Shown: in pieces, positions 51,401-57,481 of the stretch
Layout of the letters: every line of letters begins with the position of its first letter
Position numbering within the stretch: the first letter of the stretch is position 1
Assembly (NCBI GenBank): GCA_013398295.1
Contig: VZSF01005563.1
Location: 28,922-92,921, forward strand
From: Chionis minor
Taxonomy: Eukaryota; Chordata; Aves; Charadriiformes; Chionididae
Reading direction: 5' to 3'
Length of the DNA: 64,000 nt
Position numbers and translations under genes: made by a program
Notes under the pieces: model-generated
What the model saw: the letters and a program-made list of their open reading frames with translations, nothing else
Databases searched by the model: none
What the model was told of the DNA's origin: nothing

Positions 51401-51418
51401 AACCTTGTCTGTCGCCAC
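3317..51418 (-). CDS. EVI5: EVI5, TBC-domain Rab GAP: joined coding exons (5' and 3' ends missing)
   Basis: Eighteen minus-strand exons join in frame into 749 residues without a stop. In order the product has a Ser/Thr-rich N-terminus (about 1-77), a basic linker (78-140), a TBC Rab-GAP domain (about 141-330) and a long coiled coil (about 390-749). The TBC finger motifs are intact: IxxDxxR with Arg191 and YxQ with Gln228, numbered from the first residue of exon 51189-51418. From family knowledge, EVI5 is a cytoplasmic/centrosomal protein reported to act on Rab11 and to affect cell-cycle progression. EVI5 rather than the paralog EVI5L is indicated by the N-terminal VATDKV segment and by the MSE and DMEGMLQ positions in the TBC region. 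Only two junctions are phase 2; the rest are phase 0. The start codon exon and the terminal exon(s) are not in the recognised set. Confidence 0.97.
7567..7630 (+). repeat. T/G- and T/C-rich low-complexity tract
   Basis: The plus strand starts GTGGGTTGTTGGTTTGGG and continues as T-runs broken by GG and C, then GAGGGGGAG. It resembles the longer T/G tracts at 33.2, 37.5 and 42.1 kb. Confidence 0.75.
10089..10160 (+). repeat. A/C-rich low-complexity tract
   Basis: Here the plus strand is A/C-rich (A-runs, CACACA, ACCAAACAAC), the complement of the T/G tracts elsewhere, so it is in the opposite orientation. Confidence 0.7.
10778..10811. repeat. Tandem duplication of a 16-bp element with forkhead-like cores
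   Basis: ATAAACCTTTGTTTAT occurs twice, at 10778-10793 and 10796-10811, with two bases between (18-bp period). Each copy contains TGTTTAT, matching the reverse of the forkhead core RYAAAYA, and is itself an imperfect palindrome. Confidence 0.75.
14123..14218 (-). CDS. EVI5: EVI5 exon, coiled-coil repeat unit 4 (96 nt)
   Basis: Thirty-two residues, phase 0 at both ends: [20 protein letters not shown] then [17 protein letters not shown] is the repeat core. The acceptor is CTTTCAG and the donor CAG|GTAACAAG. The first residue is Ser, where I recall Asn in mammals; this is a plausible substitution rather than a wrong boundary, because the AG and the frame both fit. Confidence 0.97.
15223..15250. 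repeat. T13/A15 palindrome
   Basis: Thirteen T followed directly by fifteen A with no spacer. The string is self-complementary over its whole length. Confidence 0.9.
17327..17351. repeat. Perfect 11-bp inverted repeat, 3-nt loop
   Basis: GGTTCCATTTG at 17327-17337 is exactly repeated in reverse complement at 17341-17351 around an AAA loop. There is no T-run or gene end beside it. Confidence 0.9.
18914..19060 (-). CDS. EVI5: EVI5 exon, coiled coil
   Basis: Forty-nine residues, phase 0 at both ends: [40 protein letters not shown] and RRQAEIECK. It is a continuous heptad helix with a diverged form of the repeat ([12 protein letters not shown]). The acceptor is AAATTTCAG and the donor AAG|GTAAAC. 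Confidence 0.97.
20301..22720 (-). mobile_element. CR1 LINE retrotransposon, 5'-truncated, inactive
   Basis: The copy is about 2.4 kb, in the same orientation as EVI5. The 3' end is the CR1 tail, which on the plus strand reads TCATAGAATGGTTTAGGTTA from 20301. Minus-strand fragments match CR1 ORF2 in order: the end of the endonuclease region ([20 protein letters not shown], 22.6-22.7 kb), the linker [20 protein letters not shown] near 22.1 kb, RT palm/fingers with [20 protein letters not shown] and [16 protein letters not shown] (21.4-21.9 kb), RT with SGVPQGS (21.3 kb), and the C-terminal RFQRRAMK-like/LFSLEKKRL part (20.5-21.0 kb). It lacks its 5' part. CR1 is the dominant LINE of birds and other sauropsids. 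The 5' boundary is approximate. Confidence 0.96.
20465..22062 (-). pseudogene. CR1 ORF2 reverse transcriptase remnant
   Basis: Three open stretches (21385-22062, 21108-21440 and 20465-21031) are successive parts of one RT-C-terminal protein in different frames. There is a frameshift between 21385 and 21440 and another between about 21031 and 21108. The catalytic box reads FANN instead of FADD at 21186-21197, so both metal-binding Asp residues are gone. A TGA at 20465-20467 replaces the Trp codon expected after RVVRH. The protein is dead by several independent lesions. Confidence 0.93.
23172..23330 (-). CDS. EVI5: EVI5 exon, coiled-coil repeat unit 3
   Basis: Fifty-three residues, phase 0 at both ends: [20 protein letters not shown] then [20 protein letters not shown] and [13 protein letters not shown]. 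The basic, Pro-containing first 20 residues are a non-helical linker and the remainder is the LREAE repeat. The acceptor has an uninterrupted T8 before AG; the donor is CAG|GTATGT. It lies about 0.5 kb from the CR1 copy in the next intron, which has not damaged it. Confidence 0.97.
23331..23866 (-). other. EVI5 intron, 536 bp
   Basis: Short intron between coiled-coil repeat units 2 and 3. It starts GTATGG and ends T8AG. No other feature is seen. Confidence 0.85.
23867..24007 (-). CDS. EVI5: EVI5 exon, coiled-coil repeat unit 2
   Basis: Forty-seven residues, phase 0 at both ends: [20 protein letters not shown] then [20 protein letters not shown] and DLEEHWQ. LREAE is the repeat core. The acceptor is TTGTTGCAG and the donor CAG|GTATGG. 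The Pro-Asp-Glu opening probably interrupts the helix between repeat units (inference). Confidence 0.97.
24008..26189 (-). other. EVI5 intron, 2.2 kb
   Basis: AT-rich with a T-run near 24430. Nothing coding or repetitive is recognised. Confidence 0.8.
26190..26324 (-). CDS. EVI5: EVI5 exon, coiled-coil repeat unit 1
   Basis: Forty-five residues, phase 0 at both ends: [20 protein letters not shown] then [20 protein letters not shown] and LEMEK. It carries the first copy (LSEAE) of a motif repeated in later exons. The acceptor is CTTTGTAG and the donor AAG|GTAAATC. It is separated from the previous exon by a 7.2-kb intron that contains a CTCF-type site. Confidence 0.97.
31439..31453 (+). promoter_or_regulatory. 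CTCF-binding core motif
   Basis: The sequence CCACTAGGTGGCGCC fits every position of the published CTCF core CCASYAGRKGGCRSY. It lies in an AT-rich intron where such a GC-rich string stands out. A perfect core predicts occupancy and a possible boundary or loop anchor inside EVI5, with the motif pointing along the plus strand, opposite to EVI5 transcription. Binding itself is inference. Confidence 0.7.
33165..33290 (+). repeat. T/G-rich low-complexity tract
   Basis: The plus strand is almost pure T and G, with a short GTT microsatellite (GTTGTTGTTGTTGTTGGGG) near 33220. In the EVI5 pre-mRNA this is an A/C-rich tract. It lies about 200 bp past the donor of the exon at 33498-33644. Confidence 0.85.
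33498..33644 (-). CDS. EVI5: EVI5 exon, coiled coil with Gln-rich end
   Basis: Forty-nine residues, phase 0 at both ends, beginning [19 protein letters not shown] and ending [11 protein letters not shown]. The five-Gln run is encoded by CAG/CAA codons in a GC-richer patch. The acceptor TCCTAAG is weak in pyrimidines directly before the AG. The donor TGG|GTAAGG is strong. The length is a multiple of three, so this exon can be skipped with or without the microexon in frame. Confidence 0.97.
33645..34201 (-). other. EVI5 intron between microexon and Gln-rich exon, 557 bp
   Basis: Contains a composite POU-type element (ATGCAAATATGCAT) at 34116-34129, about 75 bp downstream of the microexon donor. 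Nothing else is recognised. Confidence 0.8.
34116..34129. promoter_or_regulatory. Octamer / MORE-like POU motif
   Basis: ATGCAAAT at 34116-34123 is the exact octamer. It overlaps an inverted ATGCAT half, giving ATGCAAATATGCAT, which is one base off a two-base-spaced MORE palindrome bound by POU-factor dimers. Isolated short motifs are common by chance, so function is unproven. Confidence 0.35.
34202..34234 (-). CDS. EVI5: EVI5 33-nt microexon, coiled coil
   Basis: Eleven residues, [11 protein letters not shown], phase 0 at both ends. The exon is far too short for ORF finding. It is identified because the EVI5 family has these 11 residues between ETLEK (previous exon) and [11 protein letters not shown] (next exon), and because both splice sites are exact: a pyrimidine-rich tract ending TTTGTAG and the donor CAG|GTATAG. 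It lies in the 2989-bp gap between 33645 and 36633. It keeps the frame whether included or skipped. Confidence 0.95.
34235..36633 (-). other. EVI5 intron upstream of microexon, 2.4 kb
   Basis: AT-rich. The pyrimidine tract AATTTTTCCTTTGTAG sits at its 3' end directly before the microexon. No other feature is recognised. Confidence 0.8.
36634..36687 (-). CDS. EVI5: EVI5 exon, coiled coil (54 nt)
   Basis: Eighteen residues, [18 protein letters not shown], phase 0 at both ends. Leucines and isoleucines fall at a/d heptad positions. The acceptor is CCTTTCAG and the donor AAA|GTAAGTATG, a strong site. It is followed by a 33-nt microexon about 2.4 kb downstream. Confidence 0.97.
36688..38632 (-). 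other. EVI5 intron, 1.9 kb, with T/G-rich tract
   Basis: Apart from the T/G tract near 37433-37554 nothing is recognised. The open frames overlapping that tract are artefacts of low complexity. Confidence 0.8.
37433..37554 (+). repeat. T/G-rich low-complexity tract ending in a G9 run
   Basis: The plus strand consists of T-runs separated by GGG and GGGG blocks and ends in GGGGTTTTTTTTGGGGGGGGG. Several G-runs of three or more within about 120 bp could support G-quadruplexes on the plus (non-transcript) strand. Confidence 0.85.
38633..38693 (-). CDS. EVI5: EVI5 exon, coiled-coil start (61 nt)
   Basis: One base completes Lys, then 20 residues: [20 protein letters not shown]. High Lys/Glu content with heptad-spaced hydrophobics marks the start of the long coiled coil. 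The acceptor is TTTTTAG and the donor AAA|GTAAGAG. It is recognised from the invariant EVI5-family string [20 protein letters not shown] that spans this exon and the next. Confidence 0.96.
38694..40081 (-). other. EVI5 intron, 1.4 kb
   Basis: Starts with the tandem donor GTAGGTATAAC. It contains a C-run/A-run patch near 39720-39765. No exon or transposon is seen. Confidence 0.8.
40082..40179 (-). CDS. EVI5: EVI5 exon, post-TBC helix to coiled-coil start
   Basis: Thirty-two residues plus two bases: [10 protein letters not shown], then [20 protein letters not shown] and MK. It ends with AA of a Lys codon completed by G at 38693 (phase 2). The acceptor is GCTTTTAG. The donor is GTAGGTATAAC, a tandem arrangement with a second GT four bases on; using the first restores the family sequence KKMKKLEKEY, while the second would add an in-frame TAG. 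Confidence 0.97.
40287..40376 (-). CDS. EVI5: EVI5 exon, end of TBC domain
   Basis: Thirty residues, [20 protein letters not shown] then [10 protein letters not shown], phase 0 at both ends. This is the last helical part of the TBC fold. The acceptor is TTTTCAG and the donor CAG|GTAAAT. A 107-bp intron, the shortest in the window, separates it from the following exon, so the two are probably spliced as a linked pair (inference). Confidence 0.97.
40377..40938 (-). other. EVI5 intron, 562 bp
   Basis: Contains a C-rich run (40579-40612, C-runs broken by A). No other feature. Confidence 0.85.
40579..40612 (+). repeat. C-rich run
   Basis: C-runs of six to nine separated by A or AGA (CCCCCC, CCCCCCC, CCCCCCCCC). 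In EVI5 RNA this is a G-rich run with G-quadruplex potential, 330-360 nt downstream of a TBC exon donor. Confidence 0.75.
40939..41082 (-). CDS. EVI5: EVI5 exon, TBC domain C-terminal lobe
   Basis: Forty-eight residues, phase 0 at both ends, opening [10 protein letters not shown] and closing [11 protein letters not shown]. The segment [18 protein letters not shown] is the conserved SxWFLTLF block of TBC domains. The terminal MSE fits EVI5 rather than EVI5L. The acceptor is TTTTCCAG and the donor GAG|GTAACTCC. The exon lies only 562 bp from the next one. Confidence 0.98.
41083..41900 (-). other. EVI5 intron, 818 bp
   Basis: Unremarkable sequence between two TBC exons. Confidence 0.85.
41901..42026 (-). 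CDS. EVI5: EVI5 exon, middle of TBC domain
   Basis: Forty-two residues, phase 0 at both ends, beginning [20 protein letters not shown] and ending [24 protein letters not shown] is the usual helix following the YxQ helix in TBC proteins, and ELFKPSM is typical of the EVI5/EVI5L pair. The acceptor is AATATAG; the donor is CAG|GTACATAC. No disruption is seen. Confidence 0.98.
42027..42719 (-). other. EVI5 intron, 693 bp, with T/G tract
   Basis: Holds the T/G-rich tract at 42085-42222, which makes up about a fifth of this short intron. No other feature. Confidence 0.85.
42085..42222 (+). repeat. T/G-rich low-complexity tract with (TG)n
   Basis: Includes a short TGTGTGTGTGTGTG run near 42114 followed by T-runs and GGG blocks. 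It has the same style and strand as the tracts near 33.2 and 37.5 kb. Confidence 0.85.
42720..42794 (-). CDS. EVI5: EVI5 exon, TBC Gln-finger exon
   Basis: Twenty-five residues, [20 protein letters not shown] plus LLLMQ, phase 0 at both ends. GYCQGS is the YxQ motif, whose Gln (228) is the second catalytic finger acting in trans on Rab-GTP. The acceptor is TTTCCCAG and the donor CAG|GTAAAC. The exon encodes only the finger and its helix, so skipping it would remove 25 residues without a frameshift and abolish GAP activity (inference). Confidence 0.98.
42795..43815 (-). other. EVI5 intron, 1.0 kb
   Basis: Lies between the Arg-finger and Gln-finger exons. Nothing is recognised beyond a short LTR-start-like string at 43604 that I do not call. 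Confidence 0.8.
43816..44040 (-). CDS. EVI5: EVI5 exon, TBC domain N-terminal part with Arg finger
   Basis: This is the largest TBC exon: 75 residues, phase 0 at both ends. It begins [20 protein letters not shown], the standard TBC opening, and contains [13 protein letters not shown], which carries the IxxDxxR motif; its Arg (residue 191 of the joined product) is the catalytic arginine finger of TBC GAPs. It ends in [11 protein letters not shown]. The acceptor is TGCTTTAG and the donor AAG|GTAAGTC is strong. All catalytic residues that can be checked are present, so the domain looks active. Confidence 0.98.
44041..47110 (-). other. EVI5 intron, 3.1 kb
   Basis: Separates the TBC exons from the linker exon. 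It has an A12 run near 44707 and no recognised exon, transposon or RNA gene. Confidence 0.8.
47111..47300 (-). CDS. EVI5: EVI5 exon, linker before the TBC domain
   Basis: One base completes the split Arg codon, then 63 residues run from [20 protein letters not shown] through a Ser-rich segment to [20 protein letters not shown] and QVK. The [11 protein letters not shown] segment directly precedes TBC domains in the EVI5/TBC1D10-like group. The acceptor is CTTTGCAG; the donor is AAG|GTAGTAG, which lacks A at +4. RRNSGS is a basophilic-kinase-like site (inference). The KKKEKQVK end is strongly basic and leads straight into the first TBC exon. Confidence 0.97.
47301..51188 (-). other. EVI5 intron, 3.9 kb
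   Basis: Contains an unrecognised 126-codon plus-strand open stretch at 47879-48259, a C-rich run near 48338-48358 and a CR1 tail fragment at 50844-50898. Confidence 0.8.
50844..50898 (+). mobile_element. CR1 3' tail fragment
   Basis: The plus strand reads GTTGGACTCAATGAACTTGG, then CTTTTCCAACCTGAACAGC, and ends in ATTCTATGA. This is the diverged terminal part of a CR1 element (GGACT..GATGA, TTCCAACC, TTCTATGA). It is about 55 bp, in the opposite orientation to the long CR1 copy. Such short tails are the commonest CR1 remnants. Confidence 0.75.
51189..51418 (-). CDS. EVI5: EVI5 exon, Ser/Thr-rich N-terminal region
   Basis: This exon supplies 76 residues plus two bases of an Arg codon. It opens with [19 protein letters not shown] and continues through a Ser/Thr/Pro-rich stretch to [16 protein letters not shown]. 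The acceptor is ATCATCACAG just above 51418; the donor AG|GTGAGT is a near-perfect consensus at 51187-51188. The first codon is GTG for an internal Val, as in other vertebrate EVI5 proteins where a short upstream exon supplies the initiator Met, so GTG is not a start here. The AG at the end pairs with A at 47300 to make AGA (phase 2). The low-complexity Ser/Thr tract is probably disordered and phosphorylatable (inference). Confidence 0.97.
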
Positions 51419-54400
51419 CTGTGATGATAAAAAGAAGAGGATGCATGAGTTGTCTTTGTTTTTTTAATACCTTTTTTCAGTAAACCTGCTGCACCAAATA
51501 AAATATGCATAAAGTCACACTGAGATTGTTTATTTCTCCAGAACACCCAAGGATGTCAGAAGCAAGACAAGCATCAACAGCAATACAACATTACAGAAGT
51601 AACATGCAAGTATTCGGCTAATCCACAAAGAAAGACTTGGAGGAATTCCCAACACATACTCACAGAGCTCATTTCTGCAGTACAGAAAGCACAGGATCCA
51701 GGATCAGCTCAGACTCCCCATTACAAAAATAAATAGAAATAAAAACTTATTTTAAAACATCTTGATAAACTAATAATGGCACAGAAACTGTAGAAAAATA
51801 GATGTGGAAACTGTCAACTGCTTTACTGATGGACACTGGAGCAGTACATCGATGAAAACACTCCAGACCACCCACCGCTCACCTTCATTAATCCCTACGG
51901 TGGCAGGACAGAGGAGCAGAAGCACCACGTTTCTAATCTACACCAAAGCAGAAGATCCTCCAGCATCTGCCACTGTGCAGAAAACAGTCACAAGAAATTT
52001 ACATCTGTAAATCTATAACAGCTCCTAAACATCTTGCATTAAAGGCCTCATGCTGCCAGCTCTTCTGCTTCCTCACTTTCTCTTAAGGTCCCCCCCACAC
52101 CAAGTCCCTTTGACCCCTGATCCCACTGCCAGTGCCTGGACAATCCCAGGGTTTGAGAGTGTTGCTGGAGGAAAAACGAGAGGTGCTACCAGAGCAGAAG
52201 GGAGCTCTGGGCAAACAGTCAGGGAAACTGCAGGTCCAGGAACGAGGAGGTTAACTGGGGCTGATCATCATCTACTGCTACTTCTTGACCAGTGTGATGG
52301 AGTAACACAGCCCAACAGATTCACGGGTCACTGAAGAACCAACAGCAGCCCCTGGAGGTATCTTCTAACGAACCCCTCACTAGAGCTTCCTTCAGCAACC
52401 GCACATATAAGGCTTTGACCCAGAGTGATTCTCAACAGAGTTAATTTCTTCCCTGACCCAAACTGAGAGAATATTTAGATGCACCTTAAAGGAAGAGCAA
52501 GCTGCCTAGCAAAACCAAGGCTGAAGAGGAACTTCCTTTGAAGTGGTGCTGCTGGCAACTATTTATTTTGACCTTTGCTGACTTCCTCAAAACACTGAAT
52601 TGCTCAATGGTTGTCACAAACAATTCCGCAGTACAGCCGGCACAGTAATTGCTAAGATACAAAAGACACTGAGCCATGGGGAAAAAAGTCGCTTCCCAAG
52701 ATCCTCTAATAGAATCTAACTAAAGCAGAATTTCAACTGGAAAAAGTACCTCCACCTCAGCACACCATGCATTTACTTAAAGCATGGTATATAGACTGAA
52801 TGACTGGTTCCTAAAGCAGAAGCTTTTATTTACATACAATACTACAATGAACTTTTTTGCAAATCAAATCAAGTTATTGTCATGTCATATCGAAAGGAAG
52901 ACACACTGAATGCCTTCAGAAAAACTGGAGGGACAGACGCTACAGGCCAAACACAGAACAGTGGTACTCAATCTCCCCCATTTCTCTCCACCAGCAACAT
53001 GACACTTAAGAGTTCTCCTAGAGGACTGCAAAGAGGTTTCCAATTTTCATACATTTAACACTCGTTCTCAAATGGTAACAGATTTTGCTAGAAACCCTCA
53101 GCTGCAGGGATACAGGCGACAGATGGGAACAGTAAGGTCCCAACGTAAGCATCAGAAAGGCTCCAGTTGGTTCTTATGTCACTGCTGGACAGGAAAGCTC
53201 AGGTGTATCAATATGTTTTTTTAAAAACACACAACACGTGATCTTTTTTTAAAGATAATCCTTGGAAAAAAATCTATGCAATACTAGCAATTTGACACCC
53301 TCTTTTATACAAGAAAGGAATAAAAATTGCCTTCGGTTTCAAAATCTTAAGTTTAATACATGCATTAATATTTCACTCAGTCAATATCCTTTATTCTCTA
53401 TTACTATGAAAGATAAAGTTATTGCTGTTTCACTTTGAATAAAATAGCATTATGATAAAGGTAACTCATACATCTCACCTAAGACTGATTATTTTCTCAA
53501 AAGCTTTAAACTGCTTAAAATATGACAAGTAATACAACTATTCAAAAAATAAATGTTGGCAGAAATAGGGCCAATCTTAACACCACATCAAACATGACTG
53601 CCATACACAGCAGGTTTTAAGAGTCATCCATTCAAAGAATCTTACATATAAGTATTAGAAAAGCAATGATTTTGAATAATATACCCTATGTAACAGAAAC
53701 AGGAAGAGAAAGTGTACAAGTAATTTTGATCTCTTTTCAAAGTAAAGCCGTTAGGAAGGTGAAAAAGTAAATCCAAGCTGAGTCTGGCCTACATATATAT
53801 TATGCGGCTCATACTCCACATTCAGATGGCTGAAGGAGGGGATGGGGGACAGAAATAAAGAATCTTACTAACATTCATTCACCAACACATCACCAGGCAT
53901 TAAAAAAATTAATGCAAAGGTTTGTAGAAACCAATCATGTGAAGAATACTAAGAAAAAGTATGGTCAAGAAAACCATGCAAGACAGCAGCCAAATCCGAA
54001 CAACGTGTCTAACAATAGTCCTGTTTCTAAAAAGCAGAGTTTCGTTAGAATACATTCAGAGAATTGGTACCAAAAAGAATTCCTAGTCTGAAAGCATTAA
54101 CACATATAACAAGCAAAAACATGCACAGTTGCAAAAAGCAAATGTTTGAAGATCAAAAGGCTCATGGTGAAGTTTGTATCAAAAACACATGAAGAATTTG
54201 TTTGGGGAAAATGGCTACGGCAGTCACCCAGGGCCAAGATAAATTAAGGAAAAAAAAAATCCGATCTAATAGCTAACTAGTCAAAAGCCTACATCTCTTT
54301 TGCCAGGCTTTTCCAGGGTTTACTAAAAATCTAAAGCCAGCTTTCAAATTGTCAGCATCAGCGGAGACTCCTGGACCTAGACATGAAGGCATTTATCCCT

Positions 54401-55084
54401 TTTCCTATATAGGATGGAATAACAGGGCTTTCACATTTCATCATTTCACCTATGTTAATTTCAGAATTTACATTCCGTGACAGATTTCATAGAGTTGTTC
54501 TTTGACAAGCTACTTAAGACCTTCCGGAAAATAGGTCACTGGAATTTGAAAATGAGAAAACTTTTCTAAGAGGAACACAGCAGTATTGCTATCAACACGC
54601 ACACACTGCTCCTACACTCTTCCCCGTTCTCTTAATAATGAATGAAAATCCCTGCCATGTGTCATAAGCTTTTCAACTCCACGTACACCATTGCATCTAA
54701 CAGGGTAGTTGTACTTCACCGTCACTAAACCACAGACCACTGCTACTTCCCACTTTTCCGGTGACAATCCCTGCAACAGGAAATCTGTGTTCCACTACTA
54801 AGATGATACATATACGTAGTACAGAAATTATTCCTACTGACTCATTATCGTTAAACCTTTAATATTTTATTTGTATTTTTGGACAGAGTGTCCTCAAGGC
54901 TCTACTAAACAAATGTTTCTTTTAAAAACTGGTTATTATTTAACCAGTGATATTTCTGCGGGCCTGCAGCAGCGTCTCCCTTTTGGCTACAACAATGATG
55001 CTTGGCAGTTACGAAGTGTCCTCCTCTTTCCTACTCTTCATTATTGTGGAAGAGAGATCACAGGCATGTGCTCAGCTGTTTATA

Positions 55085-55390
55085 GCAGTCGCGAGGACAG
55101 CCAGATACACCGCCGTGCCCACCCCAAAACCTTAGCTAGGTCACAGCGATAATCTAACAACATACGAGACGGGACTTTTGCCTTGGCCATCACCCTCCCA
55201 CTACGCGTATCCACCTGTGCTGCTTCCACTCTGTTCTGCCTTATCTCTCCACTGAAGCGCTCCAACCTGCCCTGCTGCTCCAGCTGGCGCCCTCCTGTGC
55301 CACGCCGCACTCGGCAGGGCAGCGGCTTCGCAGCCAGCCCAACCCCACACCCAGCTCTGGAAGCCTCAGTGCCTTCCCGATCTGTGCAAG
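55085..55390. promoter_or_regulatory. Small CpG-rich patch, possible alternative promoter or enhancer
   Basis: Roughly 17 CpG dinucleotides fall in about 305 bp (hand count), including TCGCGAGG, ACTACGCG, GGCGCC and CACGCCGCACTCGG. The surrounding kilobases are almost CpG-free. On the minus strand a well-placed ATG at 55188-55190 opens 20 codons that reach a GT at 55129-55130 in phase 0 with the exon at 51418. That donor (GTTTTG) is poor, so this is only a candidate. Confidence 0.35.
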
Positions 55391-56900
55391 CTCTCCACCC
55401 CTTCAGCTAATCAGCTCAGGCTGGAAGCCCCCAGTCAACGCTATTCTTTGCTCAGCTCACCTCAGCCAGTTTTTCCAACAATGCAAAGAGAACTAGTTTC
55501 CTTTTTATTCCCAGCATTTTTCAGATGCTGAAATCCAAGTTGGATTTGAAGAGTATAAAAGGTAACCTACATTGCCTGGGAAGCATGCCAACTCATTGAG
55601 AGCACCATCAGGATGATCGAGCCATTATTAATTATTATTAACGTGTGATCAAAAACAGAGTCAACCCATTTTAAAAATGTGCTTTTTCCCCAGAGCGGTC
55701 TCCCTCAAGAACCTGCCAATTACAGTCAGACTTTGAACACAAATGCTGCTCCTGGGCGCACCTTCCAGTGCAGATGGCCATGTCTGGAGACAAGCAGGCA
55801 GGGGTACACCTTCTTCATCCTTTGTAGGGGCACACTGGCAACCGAGCAGGCATCATCCAGCTCCAAATCAGGTGTATTTATTCAGGCTCCAAGCCGTATT
55901 AACAGCTGCACTGCTCCCGGTTTGCCAACGCATCAAGAGCACTGGCAGAGTTCATTTGCGTCTGCCTGCCCAAGACCCTGGAGATACCCCCCAAGTAAAT
56001 GTGTGAATTTTGAGTTTGAAAATACTGATCTTTAAAGAGATGAGGGAGACAAGACTTAACTACTAAAGACTTCCTACTCTGCTGCAGTTTCCAGTGAGCA
56101 AAACACAACTACCAGCAATTCTCATCCATCTGGTCACTCATCAGTCAGGGCACAGATCTGTCTGCTATGTACTTTAAACTACTACAGAAATAATTAATGT
56201 TTATGTTGATATTACATATAGATACATATGATGTGCAGTTTATGTATGCCAGTTAAAATACATAAAGTTCAGCATCAACTTTATGTTTAGTATCTTTAAT
56301 TAGCTGCTGATCGCACGCTTTATTACCAAGAGGCAGTACAATACCGTGTTTGGATTTTTGAGTTACTCAAAAGAATACCGCAGTGGAGCAGCATATGAAA
56401 GATTTTAAGTAAGGCTAGTGGAAAGTAGACCGCAGCATCCCACATTATGTACAATTATATAAATCCCATTCCGTAAGAATCCCAAGGTATTGTGCAGCAC
56501 CTTACAGTAAACCCAAATTGCTACCACCACGTATTTTTGCATTTGCCAGACAGACTATGTTTTTCTAAAAGAGTCTATTTGGATTTCTTTAAGAAAGGCG
56601 TTTCTCTGCACGCATCAGCTTAATTAGCTTAATACCTACATTCTGCATTTCCCTGAGGAAAAACTGTATTAAAGTTACAGGTATGTTGATTACCCAAAAA
56701 TAGTGTCATATGATATGAATAGTGGAGACAAAGTAAAAATAAGTGCAAGCCTTATACAAACACTAATGTATGTATTATATGCTCTCTACTCTTTCTACTC
56801 TTCTTGAAAAGAGAAAGAAATAGGCACTGCCAGAATACAGGAAGTAATCCTCATACTATTCTACATATAAAAAGAAGTCTTATGTAATTGGGGCTGAAAT

Positions 56901-57481
56901 TGTTGTCATGGTTTCAGCTGGGCTAGAGCTAACTTTTTTACTAGCAGCTGGTTTAGTGCTGTAGTTTGGATTTGAAACAGTGATGACAGCACACTAATGG
57001 TTTTGGTTGTTGCTAAGCAATTAAGGCCTTTTCTGCTCCTCACACCACCCCACCAGCAAGCAGGCTGGGAGGACACAAGAAGTTGGGAGGGGACGCAGCC
57101 GGAACAGCTGACCCCAACTGAATATTCCCAAAGGAATATTCCATAAAACGTGACATCATACTCAGTGTATAAAGCTGGGGGAAGAAGGAGGAAGGGCAGT
57201 GGGGGGGAACATTCGGAGTGATGGCGTTTGTCTTCCCAAGTAACCGTTACACACGACAGAGCCTGCTTTCCCGGAGATGGCCGAACACTCACCTGCAAAT
57301 GGGAAGCAGCGAATGAATTTCTTGTTTTGCTTTGCGTGTGTGCATGGTTTTTGCTCTACCTATTAAACTGTTTCCATCTCAACCCACAAGTTTTTCCTCA
57401 TTTTTACTCTCCTGATTCTCTCCCCCATCAAAGCTGGGGGGAGTGAGTGTGCTTGCTGCCGGCTGGGGTTAAACGACGACA
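56901..57481 (+). mobile_element. Solo LTR of an avian-type endogenous retrovirus
   Basis: The element is about 580 bp. It begins TGTTGTCATGGTTTCAGCTG and ends GGCTGGGGTTAAACGACGAC followed by A, giving TG..CA termini (the start could be 56904). Inside are a TATAAA box at 57168-57173, a TGACATCA CRE-like site at 57151-57158, and an ATTAAA polyadenylation-type signal at 57362-57367, in the right order for U3-R-U5. I recognise the terminal strings from LTRs common in bird genomes but do not assign a family. There is no internal retroviral gene beside it, and no clear target-site duplication was seen. It is antisense to EVI5. Confidence 0.85.

Noticed and set aside
55280..55300. GGCGCCCTCCTGTG as a second CTCF motif
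   Set aside because: At least two core positions mismatch the consensus, unlike the perfect site at 31439-31453.
56906..57298. 130-codon minus-strand frame as a gene
   Set aside because: It lies wholly in the solo LTR, antisense, with no protein family resemblance.
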